The notes: a model not told the origin generated them from the sequence alone. Positions 27,975 to 37,169 are shown, numbered from the stretch's first letter. The stretch: DNA of 64,000 nucleotides from Legionella jamestowniensis (GCF_001467745.1 NZ_LNYG01000013.1:127195-191194); one strand, 5' to 3'. Made by a program: numbers and translations.

Positions 27975-28793
27975 GTGTCCTTAAAGGCCATGTATGATCA
28001 TATAGCGGGCCATTATGCTACTGCGGATCGTTTTGGTTCGATAAGTCAAAGTCATCGTGCGGCGATAGCACAAATTAAGCGCGAGCATTTAGGATTGCGG
28101 CCTCATTACAAGGTATTGGATTTTGGGGTAGGTAATGGTGCTTTTCTGGAAAGGCTTCGAGAATTCATGCCTCAGGCGGACTTTACAGGCATTGATATTT
28201 CTTCTGAAATGTTAGAATTAGCTCGTAAAAATTTACCGTTAACAACCATTGAAGCCAGCGCTACTGAAGCAAGCAAGTACCTTCCTCATCACAGTCAGGA
28301 TCTGGTATTAGCCCATTTTATTAATGCCTATATCCCCATTAATACCTTATTCAATGAGGCAGATTTGTTGACCCGTGCCAATGGTTATTTTTCGTTAATT
28401 ACCACCACCTATGAATCATTCCCGGTAGCACAACATTATTTGGCAAATTTTATTGCCCAAGGGAACTTATTAAGTACTGTGGTAGGGCATTATTATAAGT
28501 CCTTGATAAAAAACTCAACCGTTGCATCCGGACTTGATGAATTAATGCATGTGTTTACCCAACATCAATTTAAAATGGTACGCCATGAGCGTCTATATAT
28601 TCCTATCATGTTGGAAAATCTTGATGAACTCATCAAATTTGGTATTGAAGGCACCTGGTTTTTAAACAGCCTGGCAATTAGGATGCTACCTAAAAATTTC
28701 TTGTTAAAACGCTTAAAGCGTCTTTTTAGTCAGATTTTTACCTTTCCCTATCATGACACTCACATTATTGACGTCATATTAGCTAAAAAATAA
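27975..28793 (+). CDS. Class I SAM-dependent methyltransferase
   Basis: 272 aa from a GTG at 27975; an ATG five codons later (27990) is an equally good start. Motif I is VLDFGVGNGAFLERLREF near residue 48. FTGIDISSEMLELARKNL is motif II, and ASKYLPHHSQDLVLAHFINA covers the post-I region. It is divergent from the wzz operon across a 214-bp gap, which probably holds both promoters. No substrate-specific feature is seen. It resembles ubiquinone/biotin-type UbiE-fold methyltransferases only at fold level. Not obviously part of the glycan locus. Confidence 0.8.
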   Translation: MSLKAMYDHIAGHYATADRFGSISQSHRAAIAQIKREHLGLRPHYKVLDFGVGNGAFLERLREFMPQADFTGIDISSEMLELARKNLPLTTIEASATEASKYLPHHSQDLVLAHFINAYIPINTLFNEADLLTRANGYFSLITTTYESFPVAQHYLANFIAQGNLLSTVVGHYYKSLIKNSTVASGLDELMHVFTQHQFKMVRHERLYIPIMLENLDELIKFGIEGTWFLNSLAIRMLPKNFLLKRLKRLFSQIFTFPYHDTHIIDVILAKK

Positions 28794-28846
28794 AATTTGC
28801 GATAAAGTAATTTTTTAAATGTCCCTATTCTTTGTATACTGCTTGT

Positions 28847-29005
28847 CCAGTATTTTAGCGCAGCATTTTGGATCCCACGGACAAAGCCGCGGGACGTCGG
28901 GAAGGTAACTGGACTGCGTTTTCAGAGAGATTTAGAAGATTCAGGGTCAAACAGCAGGACGTAGGAAAGTAAAGCTGGGCTGGTTTTTTAGAAAGGTGTA
29001 AATAA
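28847..29005. repeat. Dispersed palindromic repeat, two head-to-tail copies
   Basis: The 315-bp gap between the methyltransferase and transporter genes holds a ~100-bp unit (28847-28945: TTTTAGCGCAGCATTTTGGA, then CGGACAAAGCCGCGGGACGT, then ACTGCGTTTTCAGAGAGATT). The same unit occurs at 36535-36632. A second, decayed copy follows at about 28950-29005 (ACGTAGGAAAGTAAAGCTGG against ACGTCGGAAAGTAGAGTGGG at 36581-36600). The core CCGCGGACAAAGCCGCGG-type sequence is self-complementary. No open frame across it looks coding. Confidence 0.8.
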
Positions 29006-29108
29006 GAGAGACAAGCCAAGTACGTATTTTTTGAACAAGCCCATTTAAAAATGAAATCATTATCGATGCCTGCACATCTTGCAATACTGTTATCGACAGG
29101 GAGTTGAT

Positions 29109-30611
29109 ATGGTGGCACAAACGATACGAAGTATCTTTCCTCAATTAAGCACTCGCCAACAGCAAACCACAAATATTGTGTTTATAACGTTCTGGAGCCA
29201 ATTTTCCGTTTATGCGCTCAACACGATACTTATTCTTTTCTTAACACGTCCCCTACTCGCGCATGGACTTGGTTACTCACAAGAGAAAGCCTATGCTTTT
29301 CTAGGTATTAGTCAGGCTACAGGATATTTGATGCCGATTCTTGGTGGTTTCATGGCAGACAAAGTTTTAGGCATCCGACGAGCGATTCTTTTGGGCAGCA
29401 TTATGCTGGCATTAGCTTATCTATTCATTATGCTCAGTGGTTATACTCTAGTTTCTTATGGAGATAAGTTGTTCATTGCGGCCTATGCCCTTGTGCCAGC
29501 CACCAATTCACTGCTGATGGGAACCGCTTCAAGCATGGTTTCCCGTATTTATGCCGATGATGCGGTTAACGCAAAATCAGCAATGACCTTTTACTACATG
29601 GCTATTAATGTTGGGGCCTTATTGGCAACGATTATTTCCCCTGCCTTACTTGACAGTCACTATGGTCCTTTATCGGTGCTTACCCTGGTTTTTATTGGAA
29701 AGTCAATTGCAGCTTTAAATTTTGCCAAACGCTATTCTTTGTACGATAACGTTCTTTGGGGGAAAGATACTTCCCCTTTTACCACAAAAAATAAACTGAG
29801 TTTATTTCTTTATATCGCCATAATTTATTTGTTTACCCTCTTTGCTTATTCCCATGTTTACCAGGCAAGCATTCTTATTAGCGTGGGTTGTACATTGGGT
29901 ATTTTTTGGTTTTTTGCAAGAACCTTGTCATTGCCTAAAGAAAACCGTAGTAAACAATTCATTGCTTTGCTGCTTATTATAGAAGCCGTGGTGTTTTTTG
30001 TGATTTATAATCAAATGAACAGTACTTTGGTGCTTTTTGCAAAAAACAACTCTACTTTGCAGCTTCTTGGTCTGTCTATTTCCCCTGCCCAATATCAAAT
30101 GCTAAATCCTTTGCTGATTATTGTTTTAGGAACCCAATTACCCCGATTTTACGCTTATTTTCCTCGCTTCACCATTCCCTATCAATTTGCAGCAGGTACG
30201 TTATTAGCAGGTTTTTCCCTCCTGCTATTAAGTTTTGCTGCTGCAATCAGCCATCAAGGTTATGCCAATGGTAATTTTATTGGCTTAACTTATGTATTAA
30301 TTACGCTTGCCGAACTTTGGGTTTCGGCTGTTGGCTTAAGCATGATAGGGCTTTATTGTGATAGTCATGAAATTGCATTCGCTATGGGTGTTTGGTACTT
30401 AGCCTCTTCATTGTCCAATGCCATTTCAGGGCAATTGGCAGCACTGGTGGCCATTCCGAAATCCGTTACTTCAGCGGCTGAAAGTATACGGATTTATCAG
30501 GGCTATTATTTTGGAATGGGAGTGATTACCTTGTGTTTAGGATTTGGGATGTTAATCATTGCTTATTTCATACAGCGTTATTTTTTGAAAAAAGGGATTC
30601 AAATTGCTTAA
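29109..30611 (+). CDS. POT/PTR-family (proton-dependent oligopeptide transporter-like) MFS protein
   Basis: 500 aa from the ATG at 29109, which has AGGGAG eight bases upstream. The TTG at 29079 lacks such a site. Twelve to fourteen membrane helices; LGISQATGYLMPILGGFMAD matches the POT signature around TM2-3, and AMTFYYMAINVGALLATIIS matches the second POT signature. The otherwise near-invariant ExxERFxYY motif of TM1 reads FWSQFSVYAL here, so both the Glu and Arg used for proton coupling are replaced. It is a POT-family protein by overall pattern, but coupling and substrate may differ from di/tripeptide carriers. Confidence 0.82.
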   Translation: MVAQTIRSIFPQLSTRQQQTTNIVFITFWSQFSVYALNTILILFLTRPLLAHGLGYSQEKAYAFLGISQATGYLMPILGGFMADKVLGIRRAILLGSIMLALAYLFIMLSGYTLVSYGDKLFIAAYALVPATNSLLMGTASSMVSRIYADDAVNAKSAMTFYYMAINVGALLATIISPALLDSHYGPLSVLTLVFIGKSIAALNFAKRYSLYDNVLWGKDTSPFTTKNKLSLFLYIAIIYLFTLFAYSHVYQASILISVGCTLGIFWFFARTLSLPKENRSKQFIALLLIIEAVVFFVIYNQMNSTLVLFAKNNSTLQLLGLSISPAQYQMLNPLLIIVLGTQLPRFYAYFPRFTIPYQFAAGTLLAGFSLLLLSFAAAISHQGYANGNFIGLTYVLITLAELWVSAVGLSMIGLYCDSHEIAFAMGVWYLASSLSNAISGQLAALVAIPKSVTSAAESIRIYQGYYFGMGVITLCLGFGMLIIAYFIQRYFLKKGIQIA

Positions 30612-30622
30612 GAAGCAGCTCT

Positions 30623-30643
30623 GTGGGGTCGAAAACGACCCAC
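30623..30643. terminator. Hairpin between convergent transporter and manC genes
   Basis: GGGTCG (30626-30631) and CGACCC (30636-30641) pair around AAAA; with one bulged G the stem extends to GTGGGGTCG/CGACCCAC. It sits in the 61-bp space between two convergent genes, where a shared terminator is expected. No strong T-run follows on either side. The sequence also looks like a GTGGGTCG-type REP palindrome, so it may be a repeat rather than a true terminator. Confidence 0.35.
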
Positions 30644-30672
30644 CCTACAATTTTATCAGACGCAGAAGGTAA

Positions 30673-32094
30673 CTAATTGCGTCCATACTTGTCTTCAAAG
30701 CGCACAATATCATCTTCGCCCATGTATTCACCGCTTTGCACCTCAATCATCACCAATGGAATGACACCAGGATTTTCCAAACGATGTTTATGGCCTGCTG
30801 GAATATAGGTAGACTCATTGGTGTTTATATATATTTCCTGCTCACCATTAATCACCTTGGCCATACCACTCACCACAATCCAATGCTCACTGCGGTGATA
30901 ATGCATTTGTAAGCTCAGGCTTGCATTGGGACGTACTTCTATGCGTTTGATTTTAAACCGGGGCCCTTCTTCCAATACGGTGTAAGAGCCCCACGGACGG
31001 TGCACTGTGCGATGAACTTTATGTGTTTCATGGCCCTGTGCTTTTAGTTGGGTATAGAGAGTTTTTACATCTTGGGCACGTGTTTTATCAGCTACTAACA
31101 AAGCATCAGGGGTATCAATAATGAAAAGATCATCAACACCTATTGCGCCAACCAATCGTTCATGGCTGCGTATGTAGCAATTAGAAACATCATGCAAAAG
31201 GGCTTCCCCTTCAATACGATTTCCCATTTTATCTGGCGTAGACAACTCCCCTAAAGCACTCCAGGAACCAATGTCGCTCCAGCCTATATTACAAGGCACC
31301 ACAGCAATTTTGTCTGATTTCTCGATGACAGCATAATCCAGTGAAATTTCAGGGACTTGATTAAAAGATTGTGTTTCAAGTTCGAGCTGGGAAAAACCTT
31401 TTCCAGTGGCGATGCGTGATGATTCCATACAATTTTTAGTTGCTAACAACACTTCTGGGCAATAGCGTTCCATTTCATTCAACATGATGCCGGCAGTGAA
31501 GCAAAACATGCCTGAATTCCACAAAAAATTTCCGCTTTCCAAATAGTGCTTTGCCTTCTCTAACGAAGGTTTTTCAATAAAACGCACAACAGTGTTACCA
31601 TCGGCTTCAATATAACCATAACCCGTTTCAGGGGTTTGCGGTTCAATGCCAAAAGTAACGATATTACCTGCTAAAGCCAATTCTTTTGCTTTTGTTACTG
31701 CATCAACAAATGCCTGTTGCGCTGCAATCAAATGATCAGCAGGAAGTACTAACACTAAAGCATCTTCACCATAGAGCTCAGCAACACGAAGTGTTGCTGC
31801 GGCTACTGCTGCTGCCGTATTACGGCCAAAAGGCTCAAGAATAAAAGATAAGTTTATTCTGTCTTCATAGACTTCGCGAAATTCATCCTCTGTTTTAAAA
31901 AATAAATCACGATTTGTGACAGTCAACACTTCTTGAACCTCTGCAAGCCCTATGGCACGCAGAAACGTTTTTTGTAACAAACTTTGGCCGTCAGCAAGAC
32001 GAATGAAGGGTTTGGGATGCAATTCGCGAGAGACTGGCCACAAGCGTGATCCTGCTCCACCGCACAGAATAGTCGGTATAAGAGGTACTGACAA
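30673..32094 (-). CDS. manC: Mannose-1-phosphate guanylyltransferase / mannose-6-phosphate isomerase (ManC/AlgA type)
   Basis: 473 aa bifunctional enzyme for GDP-mannose synthesis. The N-terminal nucleotidyltransferase domain (residues 1 to about 290) has ILCGGAGSRLWPVSRELHPK (GTP site), LVLPADHLI and VRFIEKPSLEKA. The C-terminal cupin phosphomannose isomerase domain (~350-473) has HRPWGSYTVLEEG, SLSLQMHYHRSEHWIVVSG (metal-binding His residues) and YIPAGHKHRLENPG. It lies outside the polysaccharide cluster, with a convergent transporter gene between, so it probably serves LPS or another mannose/fucose-containing glycan in trans. Confidence 0.94.
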   Translation of the reverse strand: MSVPLIPTILCGGAGSRLWPVSRELHPKPFIRLADGQSLLQKTFLRAIGLAEVQEVLTVTNRDLFFKTEDEFREVYEDRINLSFILEPFGRNTAAAVAAATLRVAELYGEDALVLVLPADHLIAAQQAFVDAVTKAKELALAGNIVTFGIEPQTPETGYGYIEADGNTVVRFIEKPSLEKAKHYLESGNFLWNSGMFCFTAGIMLNEMERYCPEVLLATKNCMESSRIATGKGFSQLELETQSFNQVPEISLDYAVIEKSDKIAVVPCNIGWSDIGSWSALGELSTPDKMGNRIEGEALLHDVSNCYIRSHERLVGAIGVDDLFIIDTPDALLVADKTRAQDVKTLYTQLKAQGHETHKVHRTVHRPWGSYTVLEEGPRFKIKRIEVRPNASLSLQMHYHRSEHWIVVSGMAKVINGEQEIYINTNESTYIPAGHKHRLENPGVIPLVMIEVQSGEYMGEDDIVRFEDKYGRN

Positions 32095-32203
32095 TTTTTT
32101 TTCCTTCCTGCTTTTGTCGGTTAAGCTCTATTCTCTGATTTGACATAAAGTCAGTAGAGTAGAAATTAGACATTCTAAAACGGTGATTAAGAGGCAGTCA
32201 AGC

Positions 32204-33187
32204 TTATAGTCCCAAATTATCCCGCTTAAAGACTCTATCTGCCCGATAGCTTGAGCGTACCAAAGGACCTGAAGCGACTTCAAAAAATCCTTTTTGTAAG
32301 CCAATTTCCCGAAATTCCAGAAATTTCTCCGGTGTTACATAACGCGCAACCGGCAAGTGGTTTTTCGTGGGTTGTAAATATTGACCGAGGGTTAAAATAT
32401 CGACGTGTTGGGCACGTAATTCATCCATGGTATGGATAATTTCTTCATCCGTTTCCCCCAAACCAAGCATTAAACTTGTTTTGGTAAGGACATGAGGTCG
32501 ATAGCGTTTAGCAAAAGCGAGCACTTCCAGGGTTTGCCAATAGCCTGCACGATTATCGCGTACGGGATGTGTTAGACGTTCTACCGTCTCTACATTTTGT
32601 GCGAAAACATCAACGCCACTATCCAATAAGGTCATGAGACTTTGTTCTATACCCTGAAAGTCAGGGGTTAATGCTTCAACCTTCGTTTGAGGACATCGAG
32701 CCTTGATGGCGCGAATGGTATCTGCATAATGCCTAGCACCACCATCCAGCAAATCATCACGATTCACAGACGTTAAAACGACATAATCGAGATTCATTAA
32801 AGCAACCGTATTGGCTGTATTGGCAGGCTCATTTACATCAAGCCAGCCGTGGGGATTACCTGTATCTACGGCACAAAAGCGGCAAGCTCTGGTACACACT
32901 GCCCCCATCAGCATAATAGTCGCCGTACCATGAGACCAACACTCGCCAATATTAGGGCATTTTGCTTCTTCGCATACCGTAGCCAGTTTATGCTTTACGA
33001 CTTGTTCTTTCACTTGATGATAGGCAGGGGTAGTATGATTAACAATACGTAACCATTTTGGTTTAGGTAATCGTTCGGAAGTATTTTCGATTGATTTAAC
33101 GCCATCTTTGATGGCAACAACCCCTTGTTGGGTGCGGTATTTTTGCCCACTTTCAACCACCACAGGGATATTTTTTAATTTGCTCAT
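32204..33187 (-). CDS. lipA: Lipoyl synthase LipA
   Basis: 327 aa radical-SAM enzyme that inserts two sulfurs into octanoyl groups to make lipoate. Both [4Fe-4S] clusters are visible: auxiliary cluster [13 protein letters not shown] (C-x4-C-x5-C) and radical-SAM cluster [13 protein letters not shown] (C-x3-C-x2-C). Also present are [20 protein letters not shown] and the terminal [11 protein letters not shown] with the conserved Ser ligand of the auxiliary cluster. The ATG at 33187 is chosen because it matches family starts and has a GGTGGG site; the longer frame adds five codons. No lipB gene is adjacent. Confidence 0.96.
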   Translation of the reverse strand: MSKLKNIPVVVESGQKYRTQQGVVAIKDGVKSIENTSERLPKPKWLRIVNHTTPAYHQVKEQVVKHKLATVCEEAKCPNIGECWSHGTATIMLMGAVCTRACRFCAVDTGNPHGWLDVNEPANTANTVALMNLDYVVLTSVNRDDLLDGGARHYADTIRAIKARCPQTKVEALTPDFQGIEQSLMTLLDSGVDVFAQNVETVERLTHPVRDNRAGYWQTLEVLAFAKRYRPHVLTKTSLMLGLGETDEEIIHTMDELRAQHVDILTLGQYLQPTKNHLPVARYVTPEKFLEFREIGLQKGFFEVASGPLVRSSYRADRVFKRDNLGL

Positions 33188-33271
33188 ACTAACACCCACC
33201 AATTTGAATGCTCTGATGATCCCAAATCAGAAAGGGTAGATCAAGTGCTTCGTGAAGTATTCTTGGGCAGA

Positions 33272-34807
33272 TTAAAGTGCTACCACACGATTTTTACCTT
33301 GATGCTTGGCTTCATACATCGCTTCATCGGCACGCGTGAAGAGGGTTTCCAGATCATCGCCATGCTGGAAATTGGTTAAGCCAAAAGAAACTGTCACACA
33401 TACACGTTTTTCACGGTAATAAAAATCATACTCTTCAATCAAACTTCGCAATTCCTCTGCCACTTTGGCCGCATTATTTAAATGGGTTCGTTCAAAAATA
33501 AAAATAAACTCTTCCCCACCATAGCGTCCAATAAAATCCATGGCTCGAATGGAAGACTTAAAAAGAGCTGCAATTTTCTTTAAGACTTTATCGCCTGCCA
33601 AATGGCCATAGGTATCGTTAATATGTTTAAAATTGTCGATATCGGCAATAGCAATGGATAAATCACCAAATCCTCTTTGCCAGCGATGATAGGCATCCAG
33701 CATGTGCTCTTCGTAAGAAGCCCTGTTTGGTAAACCAGTTAAACTGTCCTGGTTATTCTTTAGCCTTTCGAAGGACAGCATATTTTTTATTTCCTTTGCA
33801 CCACGTTCTGTTTCCATGAGCTTATCCTGTAAAACCAACATCTTATTTTCGTAGTCAGCTAACCGACCCTCTTGATATTCTTTAAATGTTTTAATATGAG
33901 AGCCTATAGCAGCTAAACTTGTTTCAATCTTTTTAGATAACTCTTCAAACGATTGCGAATTATCGATATGATTTTTTATATCTTGGATACTTGATCGGAC
34001 GTCTGTTTCCAATTGCTCTGTACTTTCCCTAGTCAAAGTATTATCTTCTATTGATAATTGTAGATATTTACCAAAATCCCGCAAGTGAGCCGATAACTCG
34101 TATAAAATACCTTTGAAACGATTTTGTTCAAAATTAAACGATTTCACTACGAGTTCGGTTAAATTTTCAGCGACCTTAAGCAGTTTTTCTTCCGTCAGAT
34201 CTTCATTCAACGTCGTTTTAATTGCTTCTTGTTGTTTGAGAAGATCATCAGGAATAGGAAGATGTTCCATGATTTGCAAGAATTGTGAGTTAATTTGTGT
34301 GTTGATTTTAGGAAGTCCAAGCTCTAGAGAATGATGTTGTTCACAAAATTCAATCTGTTGCGCCACAGTATTGACGCATTCTTTTAATAATTGATTAAAT
34401 TCCCTAATCAATTTTCTTTCATCTGTATCAGTTTTTAACAGCTGTTCCATGCGTTCAAAAGCATGTTTATCCTTTAACTCAATAAGCATCTGACCGAGAA
34501 GATCTGCACCCTGTTTAATAAAATCAGTAATAATAATCTTATTCTCTTGCCTTTTTTGTTGAAGGTGTGACATGACGTCGACGAGGGATGCGACGCGGTG
34601 CTGAATAGAGACGGGATCCTTATTTTTTTTAAGGGCATCTTTTAAATCCAGAACATGTTTGTCTAAATCAATGTGGATACCACTTGGTAAAGTGGTTAGC
34701 TTATCAATCGCTTTGCGGAGCAGGTTTACTTCACCCTGAAGTTTGTTACATTGTTCCTCATAATGACTAATCGTATTAACAATTTTTTGCTTTAATTGTT
34801 GTTCCAT
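33272..34807 (-). CDS. Soluble GGDEF-domain diguanylate cyclase
   Basis: 511 aa from the ATG at 34807 with AAGGA ten bases upstream; a longer frame to 34864 would run into the CDGSH gene. The first ~325 residues are helical and coiled-coil rich, without membrane segments or a known sensor domain. The C-terminal GGDEF domain carries SLTGLPNRASYEEHM, then YGGEEFIFIFE as the active site. RAMD lies exactly five residues before it, a complete allosteric I-site. It should therefore make c-di-GMP under product inhibition. The input signal is unknown. Confidence 0.92.
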   Translation of the reverse strand: MEQQLKQKIVNTISHYEEQCNKLQGEVNLLRKAIDKLTTLPSGIHIDLDKHVLDLKDALKKNKDPVSIQHRVASLVDVMSHLQQKRQENKIIITDFIKQGADLLGQMLIELKDKHAFERMEQLLKTDTDERKLIREFNQLLKECVNTVAQQIEFCEQHHSLELGLPKINTQINSQFLQIMEHLPIPDDLLKQQEAIKTTLNEDLTEEKLLKVAENLTELVVKSFNFEQNRFKGILYELSAHLRDFGKYLQLSIEDNTLTRESTEQLETDVRSSIQDIKNHIDNSQSFEELSKKIETSLAAIGSHIKTFKEYQEGRLADYENKMLVLQDKLMETERGAKEIKNMLSFERLKNNQDSLTGLPNRASYEEHMLDAYHRWQRGFGDLSIAIADIDNFKHINDTYGHLAGDKVLKKIAALFKSSIRAMDFIGRYGGEEFIFIFERTHLNNAAKVAEELRSLIEEYDFYYREKRVCVTVSFGLTNFQHGDDLETLFTRADEAMYEAKHQGKNRVVAL

Positions 34808-34835
34808 TATTAAAATTCCTTTTAAATCATTATGC

Positions 34836-35102
34836 TTATTTTTTCCTTTTTTTAAGAAACTCAAGCATCACTTTGGCATGTGATCCGTCACATAGCGGTG
34901 GATCCTTCGTTTCTTTACAGCCACAAAAATAGACTGTCTCTGTAAGTATAGCCTTATATGGCATACATTGGTTACCGCAATCTTGCCTGTCGCAAAGCGG
35001 CTGATTTTTACTTTTACCACAGCCACACCAATAATAGGTTTTACCCTCTTCCACTTCATAAGGAATAGGGAAAAAAGAAGGTCTGTCGTCATCTTCTACC
35101 AT
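34836..35102 (-). CDS. CDGSH-type iron-sulfur protein with tandem motifs
   Basis: 88 aa. The second half has a complete CDGSH motif, CGCKETKDPPLCDGSH, expected to bind a [2Fe-2S] cluster with three Cys and one His. The first half has a related but altered motif, CGCGKSKNQPLCDRQDC, in which the Gly-Ser/Ala-His end is replaced and a Cys sits near the His position. Tandem-motif CDGSH proteins are known in bacteria. Small, no signal peptide, so cytoplasmic. It is transcribed with the DsbD-like gene upstream (21-bp gap) and the cyclase downstream. Confidence 0.88.
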   Translation of the reverse strand: MVEDDDRPSFFPIPYEVEEGKTYYWCGCGKSKNQPLCDRQDCGNQCMPYKAILTETVYFCGCKETKDPPLCDGSHAKVMLEFLKKRKK

Positions 35103-35123
35103 GCTGTATCCTTGATGAATCCC

Positions 35124-36305
35124 CTATAGTAATGGTAGCGCTTTTTTTCTTAGTAAAATGGCCATGAATATGGTGACAACAAAAAGCAGAAAAGAGAAGG
35201 CAAGTTGTGCAAAGGCTGCAGGATAAATCATAAACAGTAATGCCGTCATTATCAGAAAAATATGGGCAAATTTTTTAAAAATAATCTGGTATGACGTAAA
35301 GCGGGCTGCTTTGCTTAGCCAAATCGCCAATAACATTAACAATAATAAAGGCATTATATAAATGCATTGATAAATAATCAGAAAAACGATTGTTTGAGTC
35401 GTGTAAAATTGTTTTGTTTGTAGCCATTGTTCAAACACAACCGCAAAATTAGGTGTGCAAGTTTGCATATAGGCCTGAATACCCAAAGCACTTAAGATGG
35501 CCAATCCAATCAATATATAGGATTTTTTTCCATCCAACGTTTTAAAATAACCCAAGGTATAAGCCAGAAGTGCCAATCCAATAAACAGGACAGGAATGCG
35601 TAAAACATAGTTCCATTGAAAAAAGAATGCATTGAAAGCTTGTTGTAGGTAATGCGTAACACCAATGGTAAGAATAAATAAAAACCCAACTGCCAATCGT
35701 AACTGACGTGTCGGGGCTATCCATAAAAATGCAATCAAGCTAAGAATAACAAATAGTGAACATGGGTTAAGGGCATCATAAATAGCCGTCATTAAGATAA
35801 CGGAGGCAACAGACGGTTTAGCAATAAGCACGTTGCCGTACCAATTTGCATTCGCCCATTGTTGTAGTACTGCAGTAGTTTTGCTGTTTAGTTGACCTGT
35901 TTTAATGATTTGCTCATGGCAGTAGGTTAAACCACGGAGTAATTCTTTCCCAGTTGATTCAGCATCGGCAAAACCTATCCAGTGTGAGTCGCAAAAAAAG
36001 ATAGCAGGGACGCTAAAATCTGTTGATTTTTGCTGTTGTAGAAATTGGCTAAATGTTTCAAGGGCCGCTTTGTCCTTATTGATTGTGTAGCGCTTAATGT
36101 TAAGCCAGGGAGTAGTTGTTTCAAGACGCTGAAAAAATTCATCTGCTTTGTGGCAATGAGGACAAGTTGATGATAAAAACAAGCTAACTTGCAAGGTAAT
36201 TTCCCGATTTTTTTCCTGTGTAAACCACTCAGGTGGTTTTGCGCTTGCCCATAGCAGGGAAATACACAGACAACCACCTAGAAAAATCTTAAACAGCAAC
36301 TTCAT
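35124..36305 (-). CDS. DsbD-like membrane protein with an N-terminal thioredoxin-like CPHC domain
   Basis: 393 aa. Signal peptide at 1-22 (cleavage near WASA-KP). Periplasmic thioredoxin-like domain from about 30 to 165 with the redox pair C48-P-H-C51 in LSSTCPHCHKADEFF. Then a membrane domain of six or seven helices with YDALNPCSLFVILSLIAFL near 170-195, similar to the ALNPC-type helix of DsbD/CcdA, and a second Cys in YMQTCTPNF. It probably moves reducing equivalents to, or oxidises, periplasmic thiols. It differs from classic DsbD by having its thioredoxin domain at the N-terminus. Partner unknown. Confidence 0.72.
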   Translation of the reverse strand: MKLLFKIFLGGCLCISLLWASAKPPEWFTQEKNREITLQVSLFLSSTCPHCHKADEFFQRLETTTPWLNIKRYTINKDKAALETFSQFLQQQKSTDFSVPAIFFCDSHWIGFADAESTGKELLRGLTYCHEQIIKTGQLNSKTTAVLQQWANANWYGNVLIAKPSVASVILMTAIYDALNPCSLFVILSLIAFLWIAPTRQLRLAVGFLFILTIGVTHYLQQAFNAFFFQWNYVLRIPVLFIGLALLAYTLGYFKTLDGKKSYILIGLAILSALGIQAYMQTCTPNFAVVFEQWLQTKQFYTTQTIVFLIIYQCIYIMPLLLLMLLAIWLSKAARFTSYQIIFKKFAHIFLIMTALLFMIYPAAFAQLAFSFLLFVVTIFMAILLRKKALPLL

Positions 36306-36420
36306 CTCATGTCCTTGTAATATGTGGAACTAATCACATTTTACTATACAGCGCTTTTCTGTCATTTGTACATGAGGACCCTAGAGGAGCTAATGAATCT
36401 AGAGCGCATAATGATTTAAT

Positions 36421-36710
36421 TGTATACACATCTTTGAAAACGCAGTCCCACTCTACTTTCCGGCGTCCTGCGGACAAGCCGCTGTCTTTTGCTCACTTCT
36501 TTGCCGACGCCCCGCGGCTTTGTCCGCGGGGTCCAGTGATTTAGCGCAGTGCTTCTGGATCCAGCGGACAAAGCCGCGGGACGTCGGAAAGTAGAGTGGG
36601 ACTGCGTTATCAGAGATGTGTATAAGATTCAGCGGCTTGTCCGCGGGGTCCAGTGTTTTAGCGCACAGCATCTTGGATCCCGCGGACAAGCCGGGACATC
36701 GGAAATAGGG
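36421..36710. repeat. Composite palindromic repeat cluster (same family as 28.85 kb)
   Basis: The 429-bp gap between the DsbD-like and CBS genes is mostly repeat. Arms 36421-36467 and about 36579-36624 are near-perfect inverted copies (CGCAGTCCCACTCTACTTTC against GAAAGTAGAGTGGGACTGCG). Inner arms 36512-36531 and 36561-36580 (CCGCGGCTTTGTCCGCGGGG, CCAGCGGACAAAGCCGCGGG) are also inverted, making a ~210-bp imperfect palindrome. A third partial unit follows at 36632-36709. No protein-like frame is present. The remaining 36306-36420 shows no feature. Confidence 0.85.
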
Positions 36711-36734
36711 TTTTCATTTAAACCATTCGATACC

Positions 36735-37169
36735 CTAGTACGTATGAATATAATTTTCCAGTTGTTCGATCACACGTGTTTTATCTTCAAGTAAATGAAA
36801 TAATAAATCACCTATAGATAAGATAGCAACCAATTCGCCTTGTTCCGTAATTAGCACATGGCGCCGTTTAGTTTGCGTAATCACTTCCATTGCCCTTTCA
36901 ATCGGATCAAATAAATCCAAGGTACTTACATTGGAGTACGCAACTTGTTTAGCAGTTGTAGTATTAGGATCCAGACATTGATTCAAACACGAGCGAATAA
37001 TATCGCGTTCACTCACTAGTCCTACAATATTTTGATCGTCTCTTACAACTAATGCCCCAATGTCTTTATTGATCATAATCCTAACGCATTCATTCACGGT
37101 AACATCCGGGTTAATAAAAACAATGGGGCGCCTTGGTTGGGGTAAAGCAGAAAAAATTGGGTGCGTCAT
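36735..37169 (-). CDS. Tandem CBS-domain protein
   Basis: 144 aa made of two CBS motifs forming one Bateman module: VTVNECVRIMINKDIGALVV and NIVGLVSERDIIR in the first half, LDLFDPIERAMEVITQTKRR and HVLITEQGELVAILSIGDLL in the second. Such stand-alone proteins bind adenine nucleotides and regulate partner proteins; no partner domain is attached here. No signal peptide. Monocistronic, with repeats downstream and a divergent outer-membrane gene upstream. Confidence 0.9.
   Translation of the reverse strand: MTHPIFSALPQPRRPIVFINPDVTVNECVRIMINKDIGALVVRDDQNIVGLVSERDIIRSCLNQCLDPNTTTAKQVAYSNVSTLDLFDPIERAMEVITQTKRRHVLITEQGELVAILSIGDLLFHLLEDKTRVIEQLENYIHTY

Noticed and set aside
28855..29172. 105-aa minus-strand frame
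   Set aside because: It covers the dispersed repeat and the start of the transporter gene, and has repeat-derived composition.
36453..36794. Small open frames on both strands in the palindromic repeat
   Set aside because: The peptides (SLDPADKAAGRR-like) recur because the DNA repeat recurs; no start sites or homologous proteins are suggested.
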